64,000 bases of DNA from Amphibacillus sediminis NBRC 103570 (GCF_001552275.1 NZ_BCQW01000002.1:62001-126000), one strand, 5' to 3'; shown: positions 19,187 through 28,848, counted from the first letter of the stretch. Notes: generated by a model from the sequence alone, not told the origin. Translations and numbers: made by a program.

Positions 19187-20442
19187 TGCTTGACCGCTTC
19201 CTTTATATCTATTATCGTCTTCGCCATGACATCTTTTTTAAGCTGTTGTGCTCCTGTAACTGTCTCATGTACTTGTGTAGGTAAGCCCCAAAGCTTAATA
19301 AAACCAAGGGCAGCCTCATGGTCGAAGGCATCTCCTGTCGAATAGGTGGCTAAATCCATATCATAAAGTGAATAGGTAGATTCACGCCCTACTACAAATG
19401 CTGTTCCTTTAAAAAGCTTAACCTTTACATTACCAGAAACATAGGTCTGAGTTTGTTTAATAAAGGCCTGCAAGGCTTCAGTCAGTGAAGAATACCATAA
19501 GCCATCGTACACGGTTTGAGCCAGCTTTTGCTCAATAATTGGCTTAAATTGCGCAACTTCTCGTGGAAGTGTCAATGCTTCAAGCTCCTGATGTGCTGCA
19601 ATTAATGTAATCGCAGCCGGTGCTTCATAGATTTCTCTAGATTTAATCCCGACTAAACGATTTTCCACATGATCGATTCTACCCACTCCATGTTTCCCTG
19701 CAATTTGGTTAAGCTTTAAAATTAACTGGTCCAAAGCAAGGGTTTCACCGTTAATCGCCACAGGCTTCCCTTGTTTAAAGGTTAATTCAATGATTTCTGG
19801 TTCGTCAGGGGCATTAACGGGGTCCTGAGTTAAATCAAATGCATCCTTTGGTGCTTCAATCCATGGATTTTCTAAAATTCCACATTCATTACTACGTCCC
19901 CAAAGGTTTTGATCAATACTGTAAGGGCTATCCTTAACGATAGGAACTGGAATACCATGCTTTTCGGCATAGGCTAGTTCTTCATCACGACTCATCTTCC
20001 ATTCACGTACGGGTGCAACAATTTTTAATGAAGGATTGAGTGCTGTAAAGGCTACATCAAAGCGAACTTGATCATTTCCCTTACCTGTACAACCGTGTGC
20101 AACAGCTACCGCTCCTTCACGTTCAGCAATATCCACTAATACTTTTGCAATGAGCGGACGAGATAGTGCTGAAATTAATGGGTACTTGCCTTCATATAAT
20201 AGATTTGCTTGTAGCGCTGGTAAAACATATTCTTCAGCAAATAATGCTTTAGCATCAACTGAATAAGATTTAATGGCTCCAACATCTAGTGCCTTCTTTT
20301 TAACAAATTCAAGATCCTTTCCTTCCCCGACATCTAAGCCTACGGCTATGACGTCATAGTTATATTGGTCCTGTAACCATTTTATGGCGACTGAAGTATC
20401 CAACCCGCCTGAATAGGCTAAAATAATTTTATCCTTTGACAT
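19183..20442 (-). CDS. argG: Argininosuccinate synthase
   Basis: Joins citrulline and aspartate using ATP. The ATP pyrophosphatase P-loop is [13 protein letters not shown] at residues 6-18; [15 protein letters not shown] and [14 protein letters not shown] are further family blocks. I start at ATG 20442 ([13 protein letters not shown]) behind AAGGAGAGA; the frame extends 14 codons upstream without support. 419 aa is close to the Bacillus enzyme. First gene of the arg cluster, with a promoter overlapped by an ARG box. Confidence 0.97.
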   Translation of the reverse strand: MSKDKIILAYSGGLDTSVAIKWLQDQYNYDVIAVGLDVGEGKDLEFVKKKALDVGAIKSYSVDAKALFAEEYVLPALQANLLYEGKYPLISALSRPLIAKVLVDIAEREGAVAVAHGCTGKGNDQVRFDVAFTALNPSLKIVAPVREWKMSRDEELAYAEKHGIPVPIVKDSPYSIDQNLWGRSNECGILENPWIEAPKDAFDLTQDPVNAPDEPEIIELTFKQGKPVAINGETLALDQLILKLNQIAGKHGVGRIDHVENRLVGIKSREIYEAPAAITLIAAHQELEALTLPREVAQFKPIIEQKLAQTVYDGLWYSSLTEALQAFIKQTQTYVSGNVKVKLFKGTAFVVGRESTYSLYDMDLATYSTGDAFDHEAALGFIKLWGLPTQVHETVTGAQQLKKDVMAKTIIDIKEAVKQ

Positions 20443-20497
20443 GAGCACTCTCTCCTTAATTCTTATTCCGAAACGAAATATCAATCTATTTTGTATT

Positions 20498-20529
20498 ATT
20501 ATGCGTTAAAAAGAATAAAAATTCAAGAT
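20498..20529 (-). promoter_or_regulatory. argG promoter with overlapping ARG box
   Basis: On the minus strand a -35 TTGAAT (20526-20521) is 17 nt from a -10 CATAAT (20503-20498). The -35 is embedded in TCTTGAATTTTTATTCTT (20528-20511), a good match to the ArgR/AhrC box, so arginine-loaded repressor would occlude RNA polymerase. Confidence 0.75.
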
Positions 20530-20742
20530 ATTTTTTTATTAATCTTTCTTCATCCACAACTTAACCCTTATTTACTATACTTTAAGATCATTGATTTTAT
20601 CGATCGATTGAATAAATATTTATAGCGAGACTCAACAAAGCATCGAATACTTAGCAACGTGATCTCATTATTGAATTTGCTTTTTCTCGCGTATCTAGAG
20701 GGATGCGATCTGTGAATCCGCCGCCATTTAATTAATGTTGAT

Positions 20743-20902
20743 TTTATCGCAGTGTAACTGGCTGAGGCTGCGATTACTCGCCCCATCGAAGGGCTTTTGT
20801 AAGACTCCCACTTCAAGAAATAAATAAACACGTCGTGTCACAATTTATGCACGAGCACATCCTATGCGTCGAAACCCCACTGAACGAAGTTTCACTTTAT
20901 CA
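20743..20902 (-). repeat. Type I structured repeat, copy B (reverse, internally deleted)
   Basis: Reads TTTATCGCAGTGTAACTG at its left and ACGAAGTTTCACTTTATC at its right on the plus strand, that is, type I in reverse. About 90 bp between the CACGTCGTGTC and GCACGAGCACATCC blocks are missing. The right end shares ATC with the start of the adjacent type II copy. Confidence 0.88.
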
Positions 20903-21082
20903 AATGCACCTTGGCGTATTTTGCCCAGATTTTGCCGAACGTAGCTCGATCATTTTCCTTTGAAAATCTGTGGCACCGTCTAGGCTTTAACTTTCTTCAG
21001 ACGGGATTTGAACCCGAAATGAAGGAATATAATTGGCATTCATCTCACCACTAATAGAGGTGGAGAACTTCTGCTTAATGCC
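20899..21082 (+). repeat. Type II structured repeat, copy 3
   Basis: Begins ATCAAATGCACCTTGGCG, continues with TTTGAAAATCTGTGGC, a CGGGATTTGAACCCG hairpin, GAATATAATTGGCATTC and TCTCACCACT...AGGTGGAGAA. The GGGTTTGAACCC stem has changed on both sides compared with copy 2, suggesting a kept fold. Lies upstream of the DUF4349 lipoprotein gene. Confidence 0.87.
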
Positions 21083-21170
21083 GTAAAGTACACATTCTTT
21101 AGAAACGTTACTATAAACCAAAGCGACTAATGGATAATTCGATCTAAAACATATGAATAGGAGGGAAAAC

Positions 21171-22037
21171 ATGAGGCTATACTTGAGATGCTTTTATCTA
21201 TTGCCTATGACCACTTTAATCATAGCTGGCTGTAGTGGAAATACCAATACCGAGGATACAGCACAGTATGAGCTAATTTCTGACCAACAAGAAGATAGTT
21301 TTTCAGGTGAAGCCAACATGACAGAGACGTTAGAAGCCCGAGCAGAAACCGATACGTTAAACCGTCAAATCATTTACCATGCCTACCTTGATCTTGAAGT
21401 ACGTGATTTTGACTCAGCACTAGAAACGATTGAACAGAATTCAGCTTCCATTGATGGCTATATTGTTAATCGCCAAATAAATCAATTAGATAATAATGAA
21501 CAACAAGGACACTTTACGATTAGAATTCCACAGCAAGATTTAGATTTTTTTCTTAAAAGTCTTGAATCAGATAATGTCGCCATTAGTCATCAACAAATTA
21601 ATGGAGACGATGTAACTGAACAATATCTCGACCTTGAAACACGCCTGGCTTCAAAACAACGAGTCGAAGCACGATTACTTGAGTTTATTGATGATGCAGA
21701 AAATACTGAGGATTTGTTAAATATTTCACGGGATTTAGCCGATGTACAGTTAGAGATAGAGCAACTTAAGGGGCAGCTACAATATTATGATAACCGGATT
21801 GAATATGCGACTGTCGAATTAAATATTGAGCAAGTTAATACAGAACTCGTCCATGAGCAAGATTTACAGGTTTGGCAACGTATTAAAAACCAGCTCTTAA
21901 AAAGCTACAATTTAATTGTAATTGGAAGCACGAGCTTAATCGTTTTTTTAATAGGAAACCTACCTATTTTGCTAATTGTTTCTCTCCTTACATGGGGACT
22001 TTATCGGCGCTTTTATCGAAAAAGAAAGGAATCCTAA
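21171..22037 (+). CDS. DUF4349-domain lipoprotein with C-terminal membrane anchor
   Basis: 288-aa surface lipoprotein of unknown role. A short signal peptide ends in the lipobox LIIAGCSG, so the mature protein starts at Cys about residue 20. Residues about 60-235 form DUF4349: LDLEVRDFDSALETIEQN, GYIVNRQINQ, FTIRIPQQDLDFFL, then a coiled-coil stretch (DLADVQLEIEQLKGQLQYYD). A C-terminal transmembrane helix (SLIVFLIGNLPILLIVSLLT) is followed by a basic tail. ATG 21171 is set by AGGAGGG upstream. DUF4349 proteins are widespread in Firmicutes without a defined function. Confidence 0.85.
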   Translation: MRLYLRCFYLLPMTTLIIAGCSGNTNTEDTAQYELISDQQEDSFSGEANMTETLEARAETDTLNRQIIYHAYLDLEVRDFDSALETIEQNSASIDGYIVNRQINQLDNNEQQGHFTIRIPQQDLDFFLKSLESDNVAISHQQINGDDVTEQYLDLETRLASKQRVEARLLEFIDDAENTEDLLNISRDLADVQLEIEQLKGQLQYYDNRIEYATVELNIEQVNTELVHEQDLQVWQRIKNQLLKSYNLIVIGSTSLIVFLIGNLPILLIVSLLTWGLYRRFYRKRKES

Positions 22038-22233
22038 CATCGATATAGAAACCGGGACAAAAGGATAAATCACCATGCCGCGTGACCTTACATTCTGTCA
22101 GTCCTAAGTCATAGCTATGGTGAATAGCCATTGAGTTTAATGAAAATGTACCTGTTGTGCTGGTACGCAGTAAGTATTTTGCCTGAGCTGTGAGAACACT
22201 CTACTCTTAGAAGTAGTAATTAGTTAAGCACTA

Positions 22234-22270
22234 AAAGGCGCATACTCTCTCTAAAGAGCATGCGCCTATC
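22234..22270 (-). terminator. Terminator of the alpha-xyloside operon
   Basis: The minus strand forms AGGCGCATGCTCT / AGAGTATGCGCCT with a T-rich tail (TTTTAG), just after the last permease gene. Confidence 0.9.
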
Positions 22271-22276
22271 TTTATT

Positions 22277-23098
22277 TCATTTAACTGATCCGTCAGAGAT
22301 TCCTTTAATAATGTACTTTTGCAAGAACATGTAAAGGATAATAATTGGAATAATCGCTAAGACTAAACCAGCTAGCGCCAAGTTCCACTGTCTTGAATAT
22401 TCACCAAAAAAATAAAAAGTTTTTAATGGAATTGTGTGCATACCAGGTCGATTGATGACTAGAGATGGCAAAAGATAATCATTCCAGAACCAAATCGCAT
22501 TTAAAACAATGACAGTTACAGTTGTTGGTTTTAGCATCGGCAACATAATATACCAGTATATTTGGAACCGATTACACCCATCCATAATAGCCGCTTCGTC
22601 CAGAGCCTTTGGAATCCCTCTTAATGCTCCAAAATAAAGGAATATGGCTAAACTTGAGCCCAAGCCTAAGTACATGATGGCTAGGCCTGTTCTATTTAGC
22701 ATGTCAACAGCACCAAAAATCGCTACAAGAGGGATCATAATGGACTGGAATGGAACTAACATTAAAATCGCAAACAAAAAATAAATGACCGAACTAGTTT
22801 TAGATGGTCTTCGTGACAAAGCATACGCTGCCATCGAGGTACAAAAGACGATTAACACGATACTCCCAGAAGTGACCAGAGCAGAATTATAAAAACTCTG
22901 AACAAATTCAAGACGCGCAAAAGCAACCGGGTAATTATCTAAGATAAAGTCGATAGGTAGGTTGAGTGGACTCCTGAAAATCTCTCCCCTTGTCTTAAAC
23001 GAGTTAACAATCACTAAATAAAAAGGGTATATCCATAATAAAGAGGTTAAGATACCAATTATTAAAAAGGAAAAAGTCGCGTATCTTTTTTTCTTCAT
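22277..23098 (-). CDS. Carbohydrate ABC transporter permease, MalG type
   Basis: Second membrane subunit of a CUT1 sugar importer, 273 aa, six predicted helices. The EAA loop that contacts the ATPase reads EAAIMDGCNRFQIYWYIMLP near residue 185. N-terminal RYATFSFLIIGILTSLLWIYPFYLVIVNSFKT is typical of MalG-like proteins. It starts one base before the end of the MalF-type gene, so the two are coupled. No ATPase gene lies in this operon; a shared MsmK-like ATPase elsewhere is likely. Confidence 0.93.
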   Translation of the reverse strand: MKKKRYATFSFLIIGILTSLLWIYPFYLVIVNSFKTRGEIFRSPLNLPIDFILDNYPVAFARLEFVQSFYNSALVTSGSIVLIVFCTSMAAYALSRRPSKTSSVIYFLFAILMLVPFQSIMIPLVAIFGAVDMLNRTGLAIMYLGLGSSLAIFLYFGALRGIPKALDEAAIMDGCNRFQIYWYIMLPMLKPTTVTVIVLNAIWFWNDYLLPSLVINRPGMHTIPLKTFYFFGEYSRQWNLALAGLVLAIIPIIILYMFLQKYIIKGISDGSVK

Positions 23099-23973
23099 TA
23101 CATATCCACCTCTCTTTTACGTGTAAAGTAAATTTGTATAACAGACAAGCTTGCCACAATAATGAGGAAAATGACTGCTTTCGCTTGAGCATAGCCCATT
23201 TGACGGGTCATAAAAGCCGTATTATAAATGTTCATAGTCACCATCTCCGTTGAGCCAAATGGTCCACCACCTGTCAACGCCATGTTTTGGTCATAGACCT
23301 TAAATGCATTCGATAGTGTTAAAAACAAGCTAATTGTAAAGGCTGGAGCGATTAACGGGAATTTGACATGCATAAACCGTTGCCAAGCATTGGCTCCATC
23401 TATTGTGGATGCTTCCAACAATTCTTGTGGGACATTATTCAGAAAAGAAATGTAGATGACCATAATATAGCCACTCATTTGCCACACAAACAGGATAACG
23501 AGCCCCCAGAAACCAGTTTCTGTATCTGCTAACCAACCACTAAAGAAGTCCCAGCCGGTTAACTGGGCAAGACCATCAAATGCTCTTAGGTAGATAAATT
23601 GCCAAATAAAACCTAAGATAATCCCACCAATTAAATTTGGCATGAAATAAATTGTACGGAATATCGTACTCAATTTACTTGTCTTTTGCGTCACAAGCAA
23701 AGCAAGTCCAAGACCCATTACATTAATTCCGACAATAGATGCAATAGAAAAACGTGCTGTAAAACTAAGACTATTTAGGAAGTTCTGATCTGATAATAAC
23801 TGTCTATAGTTAGATAAGCCTACAAACTCAGTTATTTGAAACCCATTATATTCAGTAAAGGAAAAGTAGACTCCTTGTAAAAAAGGGTAAATGATGACAA
23901 TGGTTATCGCTAATAAACATGGCAATAAAAATAGCCAATAGGTCGACTGTCTAAATTTCATTTTGCTTAACAC
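23098..23973 (-). CDS. Carbohydrate ABC transporter permease, MalF type
   Basis: First membrane subunit of the importer, 291 aa, six predicted helices starting with TYWLFLLPCLLAITIVIIYP. The EAA loop is EASTIDGANAWQRFMHVKFP near residue 195, and GGGPFGSTEMVTMNIYN is characteristic near 240. The gene lies between the binding-protein gene and the MalG-type gene. An intercistronic hairpin separates it from the binding-protein gene, probably lowering permease expression relative to the binding protein. Confidence 0.93.
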   Translation of the reverse strand: MLSKMKFRQSTYWLFLLPCLLAITIVIIYPFLQGVYFSFTEYNGFQITEFVGLSNYRQLLSDQNFLNSLSFTARFSIASIVGINVMGLGLALLVTQKTSKLSTIFRTIYFMPNLIGGIILGFIWQFIYLRAFDGLAQLTGWDFFSGWLADTETGFWGLVILFVWQMSGYIMVIYISFLNNVPQELLEASTIDGANAWQRFMHVKFPLIAPAFTISLFLTLSNAFKVYDQNMALTGGGPFGSTEMVTMNIYNTAFMTRQMGYAQAKAVIFLIIVASLSVIQIYFTRKREVDM

Positions 23974-23998
23974 CTACCATCGTTGAAGTATAGTTAGT

Positions 23999-24024
23999 GG
24001 AGTCAAAGCCATGACTTTGACTCC
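23999..24024 (-). terminator. Intercistronic hairpin after the binding-protein gene
   Basis: GGAGTCAAAG / CTTTGACTCC is a 10-bp perfect stem with a 6-nt loop and no strong T run. Such hairpins protect upstream mRNA or partially stop transcription, favouring binding protein over permease. Confidence 0.7.
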
Positions 24025-24034
24025 AGGAGAGATG

Positions 24035-25303
24035 TTATCTCATTTCTGAAAAATAGTTGCTGACTATTTCTTCAAACTCTTCCCAACTTACTGAACCACT
24101 TAAATACTTCTGAAATTCTGGATGTAAAACTGTATTGAAAAAACCATCAGGATATTGGTTATTAGCCCACATAGCTGTTTCACCATCTAAGAGCATTCGA
24201 TAAATATCTTGTGAAATCTCATCTTGAATTAAATCTTGATCATATCCCTCATGTGCAGGTATATACCGAAAATCGGTCATAATCATTTCTCGGCCATAGT
24301 CCGATGTGTACATCCAATCTAAAAATTCTTTCGATGCCTCAATTTCAGCCTCTGGTTTTTGTCCATTAACCCCCCAAAACCATGATGGACCCGCCGCAAT
24401 TCTGCCTTCTGTATCCGATTCAACAAAGAGTGGTAAGATACCTAATTTATTCTCAACAAAATCGGGATCGATCTCAATTAATGTTGGAATAATCCAATTA
24501 CCTTGGTGAATAATCGCAACGCGTTCATTAACGAATAAATCCTCAACTGACGTACTATAATCTAATGACAGGATTGGTTGGATGTTATAGGTATTTATCA
24601 AATCGGTGTAATCACGGAATCGGTCACCATACTCAAAGTTAAGTTGTTGAGATGCATACGCATCTGTAACGCTATGATTAAATTCGGCAGAGGTGAAATG
24701 TGCCGAGAATTGACTAACTACCCAATCTTCTGCTCCGCTAAAGGCAAAAACTTCATCTAGACCAAGCGCTTCCTTTTGAGTATCAATTGTTTCTATAGCA
24801 TCAACAAAATCCTGATAAGATTCAATACTATCTGGATTAACACCTGCTTGGTTAAAGATATCTCGATTTATCATTAATCCAAAACCCTCTATATTTAACG
24901 GAATGCCGTACTGGGTGCCATCTATCGTAGCCCCTTCTAATGTTCCATCAATGGCAGTCTGTGCAGCTTCCATATCAGAGATATCAGTTAAATAATCCAT
25001 GTATGTTTGAACATCTGATAACCCACCTAAGGTTATAATATTTGGGTCTTCTCCTGATGCGAAGCGAGCTTGTAATGCTGATGGCGCATCTTCTCCACCA
25101 CCTACTGTCGTTAACTCTATGTTTATCCCCGGATTCTCATCCTCATAGGTTGCAATCATTTCTTCCAATTGATCACGTGTTTCCACTTTGATATTGAATA
25201 TAGAGATGGTGACATCATCACCACTATTTGTTCCATTTCCACAGGCAGCAGCTATTATTAATACGATTAGCAAGAACACAATTACTTTAATTGAACGTTT
25301 CAT
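24035..25303 (-). CDS. Extracellular sugar-binding lipoprotein of the ABC importer
   Basis: 422-aa family-1 solute-binding protein. A signal peptide with the lipobox IIAAACGNG places the mature N-terminal Cys near residue 21. Typical blocks follow: ISIFNIKVETRDQLEEMI, the hinge segment YGIPLNIEGFGLMINRDIFN near residue 130, and AIIHQGNWIIPTL near 275. Located 39 nt after the alpha-xylosidase gene. By context it should bind a xylose-containing oligosaccharide, which is inference. Confidence 0.92.
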   Translation of the reverse strand: MKRSIKVIVFLLIVLIIAAACGNGTNSGDDVTISIFNIKVETRDQLEEMIATYEDENPGINIELTTVGGGEDAPSALQARFASGEDPNIITLGGLSDVQTYMDYLTDISDMEAAQTAIDGTLEGATIDGTQYGIPLNIEGFGLMINRDIFNQAGVNPDSIESYQDFVDAIETIDTQKEALGLDEVFAFSGAEDWVVSQFSAHFTSAEFNHSVTDAYASQQLNFEYGDRFRDYTDLINTYNIQPILSLDYSTSVEDLFVNERVAIIHQGNWIIPTLIEIDPDFVENKLGILPLFVESDTEGRIAAGPSWFWGVNGQKPEAEIEASKEFLDWMYTSDYGREMIMTDFRYIPAHEGYDQDLIQDEISQDIYRMLLDGETAMWANNQYPDGFFNTVLHPEFQKYLSGSVSWEEFEEIVSNYFSEMR

Positions 25304-25342
25304 TTTTAAACCTCCTTCATTTTAATACAAGATAAATGTGGT

Positions 25343-27661
25343 CTAGATGATAATTTGTAACGTTTGTACATCAAATAATGAGATCACTATTTTCCCTTCA
25401 AGATTTTGGCTAACCTTTCCTTGAGAACAAGATTGAATTGAATAAAAATCGTTTAAAACAAGCTGATAATGCTTATCTTTTAAATTACAATTAACATTTA
25501 AAATGTTATCATGGCGTTCAATCACCATTGTCCCCTTTATTTTACCTTGTGTATTTGTTACGTTAGCAGTAGCCTGTTCACCGTTCTGTAATTGGTAAAG
25601 GGTAAAAGTTGCATGATGATCATATTGATAGTCTGGTAAATCTTCACGATTACCCGTAACAAGCAATGTATTTTCTCTTACATATAACGGAAGATTCATA
25701 TAATCATAGTACATATTAAACCACTTACCACCATCAACTACCTCATTCGTTAGGAGATGCGTCCACTTTCCTTGTGGCAAATAATAATCCACACGGCCTT
25801 TTTCATTAAAAATTGGTGCGACAATGAGAGAAGAACCTAGCATGTATTGCTTGTCAATAAATTGAGCGGTTAAATCATTCGGAAAATCTAGTAATAATGG
25901 TCTCATGACAGGGATTCCTGTTTTATGATTTTGAACTGATTCAGCATACAGATAGGGCATAAGTCTATTTTTAAGCTTAGTAAAATATCTGGTAACATCA
26001 ACAGCTTCTTGATCAAATGCCCATGGTACTCGGTAAGACGTCGAGCCATGGAGACGAGAATGTGTTGATAGTAAGCCAAATGCTGTCCATCTTTTAAATA
26101 AATCCGGTGTCGCTTTATTTTCAAAGCCACCAATATCATGGCTCCAGTAGCCAAACCCTGATAAAGCTAGTGATAAACCTCCTCTCAAACTCTCTGCCAT
26201 TGATTCATAGGTTGCATCACAATCACCTCCCCAATGAACAGGAAACTTCTGACTACCAGCAGTTGCAGACCGCGCAAAAACGACCGCTTCCCCTTCTCCC
26301 TTTTCCTGTTTCAGAAGTTCAAACACAAGCTTGTTATAAATATAGCTATAGTAATTGTGCATCTTTTTAGGATCAGAGCCATCATAATAAACAATATCGG
26401 TGGGAATACGCTCGCCAAAGTCGGTCTTAAACGAATCAACCCCCATATCTAAAAGCGCTTTCAATTTCCCCTTATACCATGAACATGCAGCTGGATTTGA
26501 GAAGTCAACAATCCCCATACCAGCTTGCCATAAATCCCATTGCCAAACTGTACCATCCTCACGCTTAAGTAAATAACCATACTTAACAGCTTCATCAAAC
26601 AAACTCGATTTTTCAGCAATATACGGATTAATCCAGACACAAATTTTTAATCCTTTTTCTTTTAATCTCTTAATCATTGCCTCTGGTTGTGGAAATGCAT
26701 CATGATCCCATTCAAAATTACTCCATTCAAACTCCTTCATCCAAAAACAATCAAAGTGAAAAACTCGAAGCGGTATATCATGTTTAGCCATACCATCTAC
26801 AAAGTAATTGACTGTTTCTTCGTTATAGTTTGTGGTAAATGAAGTTGTTAACCAAAGACCATAGGACCACGCTGGCGGTAAAGCAGGCTTGCCAATTAAT
26901 TCAGCATAATGCCGGTAAACATCTTTGGGCTCATCTCCACTCATAATATAAAAATCAAGCACTTCTCCTTCAACGCTAAATTGTGTTTTTGAAACAGCTT
27001 CTATTCCAACTTCTAGACTAACCTTTTCAGGGTGATTGACAAATATACCATATCCTCTGTTACTTAAAAAAAATGGCACATTTTTATAAGCTTGCTCTGA
27101 GCTTGTTCCCCCGTCTTGATTCCAAATATTAATCACTTGTCCGTTTTTTATAAATGGGCTAAAGCGTTCACCTAATCCATAGATATACTCACCTACTGCT
27201 AGATTAAGCTGTCCGCGCATATAGGATTCTTTTTTCGGACCTTGAATCCAAGCTAATCCTTTTTGATTTAAATGGGTCAGTTCTTCTCCATTTGCCTTGT
27301 AAACTGTAATTGTAAGTGGACTAAATTTAATAGTAACCTTTGTCTTACCTGTCTCCAATATAAGACAATCCTCTTGCTTATCAATATTAAATTCTTGCTG
27401 CTGATCATTAAGTTCAAATTTGGGATTTTCAATGATTGCCCCTTTATGATGCCACGTTTTAATGCGTACGACATCTTTAATAGGTGAGCTTAATTCTATT
27501 GTTAAATTGGCTGTATTTAAAGTATCACCTCTACTTTCTATCCACTTACAAGGAGCAAAAAGGGTTACTATTTTTTGATCAATACTTACATCTCTAACAT
27601 TATAAGTATGATTAATCTTATAACCTTCTTTCGTCAACCAAAAACCATCTGTAAACTTCAT
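25343..27661 (-). CDS. Alpha-xylosidase, glycoside hydrolase family 31 (YicI-like)
   Basis: 772-aa intracellular enzyme (no signal peptide) that removes alpha-linked xylose, e.g. from isoprimeverose. The nucleophile aspartate is in SFKTDFGERIPTD near residue 415, and the acid/base aspartate in HWGGDCDATYESM near 480. WDHDAFPQPEAMIKRLKEKG and RFSPFIKNGQVINIWNQDGG are shared with YicI. The KTDFGERI form, rather than WxDMNE, favours alpha-xylosidase over alpha-glucosidase. First gene of the operon; the transporter genes follow. Promoter carries a cre-like site and lies next to an AraC regulator. Confidence 0.92.
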   Translation of the reverse strand: MKFTDGFWLTKEGYKINHTYNVRDVSIDQKIVTLFAPCKWIESRGDTLNTANLTIELSSPIKDVVRIKTWHHKGAIIENPKFELNDQQQEFNIDKQEDCLILETGKTKVTIKFSPLTITVYKANGEELTHLNQKGLAWIQGPKKESYMRGQLNLAVGEYIYGLGERFSPFIKNGQVINIWNQDGGTSSEQAYKNVPFFLSNRGYGIFVNHPEKVSLEVGIEAVSKTQFSVEGEVLDFYIMSGDEPKDVYRHYAELIGKPALPPAWSYGLWLTTSFTTNYNEETVNYFVDGMAKHDIPLRVFHFDCFWMKEFEWSNFEWDHDAFPQPEAMIKRLKEKGLKICVWINPYIAEKSSLFDEAVKYGYLLKREDGTVWQWDLWQAGMGIVDFSNPAACSWYKGKLKALLDMGVDSFKTDFGERIPTDIVYYDGSDPKKMHNYYSYIYNKLVFELLKQEKGEGEAVVFARSATAGSQKFPVHWGGDCDATYESMAESLRGGLSLALSGFGYWSHDIGGFENKATPDLFKRWTAFGLLSTHSRLHGSTSYRVPWAFDQEAVDVTRYFTKLKNRLMPYLYAESVQNHKTGIPVMRPLLLDFPNDLTAQFIDKQYMLGSSLIVAPIFNEKGRVDYYLPQGKWTHLLTNEVVDGGKWFNMYYDYMNLPLYVRENTLLVTGNREDLPDYQYDHHATFTLYQLQNGEQATANVTNTQGKIKGTMVIERHDNILNVNCNLKDKHYQLVLNDFYSIQSCSQGKVSQNLEGKIVISLFDVQTLQIII

Positions 27662-27675
27662 AAGTACCTCCTTAT

Positions 27676-27711
27676 TGTAACCGCTTTAAAATGAATACAT
27701 TACGTATTATA
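27676..27711 (-). promoter_or_regulatory. Alpha-xyloside operon promoter with cre-like site
   Basis: A -10 TATAAT occupies 27711-27706 on the minus strand but no good -35 lies 17 nt upstream, as expected for an activator-dependent promoter. Just downstream, TTAAAGCGGTTACA (27689-27676) matches the CcpA site consensus with few mismatches, suggesting glucose repression. Confidence 0.6.
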
Positions 27712-27773
27712 CTAAGAGTATTGTAGTTGGTATTGCACAATTAAGTGGTAAATAACACAATTCTGATATTTAA

Positions 27774-27809
27774 ATAAAGTGAAACTTCGTTCAGTTTACA
27801 CTGCGATAA
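27774..27809 (+). repeat. Minimal type I derivative made of the two ends
   Basis: Consists of ATAAAGTGAAACTTCGTTCAG joined directly to TTTACACTGCGATAA, that is, the first ~20 and last ~15 bases of type I with the middle gone. It sits 5 nt before the ribosome-binding site of the AraC-type gene, inside its 5' leader. Confidence 0.8.
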
Positions 27810-27828
27810 GATAAAAAGGAGGTTCACA

Positions 27829-28695
27829 TTGGATAGAAAATTATTAGAAAATCGGCTTCACGGGGATACTATGTTTCCTGTACGTGTTTACACTGTTGAC
27901 TATTTAGATGGTGATGTCATCTTTAATTTACATTGGCATCCTGAATTTGAGATTTTATACTTAGAAGAGGGAGAGATGACCTTTCAGGTTGGTACTGATG
28001 TTTACCAAATGAAAGAAGGAGATGCTTATTTTATACGTAGCGAACAATTACACGGAGCCTATCCCGTAAAAGGAAGATCATTCAAATTTCATGCGATAGT
28101 CTTTCATATTAATCTTTTAAAGAGCTTCACCTTTGATTTGGTTGATTCAGAATATCTAGAGGTGCTTGAGTCATCCTTCTTTCCTAATGCTAAGAAAATT
28201 AATACGACAGCAAAAAACAACCTCATTATTCAATTATTAAAGATATACTTCGAAAAAAAATACGGATTTGAAATGGAGATTAAAGCTTACTTACTACTGA
28301 TATTAGCTGATGTTTTCAGGGATGATTCTCAAAAATTCAAACAGCTATCTGTTAGTGATGAAAACAAGCTCGATTTAATTAAAATGATTATGAAATATAT
28401 TAATCAGCACCATCAAGAAAAAATCTCTGTTGCTATACTTGCAGAGCAGCTCCAAATGAGTGAAGGGCACTTTACTCGTTTCTTTAAATCCATTGTGCAC
28501 CTAACACCAATCGAGTATGTCAATTCCGTTCGAATTAACAAAGCCTGTGAGCTCCTCAAAAAAACCAATAAACCAATAGTTGAGGTTGCTATGGACGTAG
28601 GCTTCAATAGTCAAAGCTACTTTATTCGTACCTTTAAAAAGCAGCGTGGATGCTCGCCACGGGAGTTTAGAAAGACTGAAATAGATCTATGGTAA
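27829..28695 (+). CDS. AraC-family transcriptional regulator
   Basis: 288-aa predicted activator of the divergent alpha-xyloside operon. Residues about 20-150 form a cupin sensor domain (LHWHPEFEILYLEEGEMTFQVG). The C-terminal 100 residues hold two helix-turn-helix units: VAILAEQLQMSEGHFTRFFK and IVEVAMDVGFNSQSYFIRTF, followed by GCSPREFRK. Start is TTG 27829 behind AAAAGGAGG; no ATG is available at proper spacing. The leader contains a minimal type I repeat. A terminator follows the gene. Confidence 0.9.
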   Translation: MDRKLLENRLHGDTMFPVRVYTVDYLDGDVIFNLHWHPEFEILYLEEGEMTFQVGTDVYQMKEGDAYFIRSEQLHGAYPVKGRSFKFHAIVFHINLLKSFTFDLVDSEYLEVLESSFFPNAKKINTTAKNNLIIQLLKIYFEKKYGFEMEIKAYLLLILADVFRDDSQKFKQLSVSDENKLDLIKMIMKYINQHHQEKISVAILAEQLQMSEGHFTRFFKSIVHLTPIEYVNSVRINKACELLKKTNKPIVEVAMDVGFNSQSYFIRTFKKQRGCSPREFRKTEIDLW

Positions 28696-28848
28696 TTCTT
28701 TACAAAAACCCAAAGTGAAAAATTTTATTATTTTGTACACATGTTAAGGATTATCTTTACTTCGACACGTTTTATGGCAATATAAAGGATGGTGTTCTAT
28801 GTATTCTACACTTAAGGATACCGGTTAGTCTTTCTTTGTACATAATAA

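Noticed and set aside
20568-20831. 87-codon minus-strand open frame
   Set aside because: Much of it is the left part of type I copy B. The same peptide-like pattern (KWESYKSPSMGRVI) appears in copy C because the repeat is shared; no ribosome-binding site.
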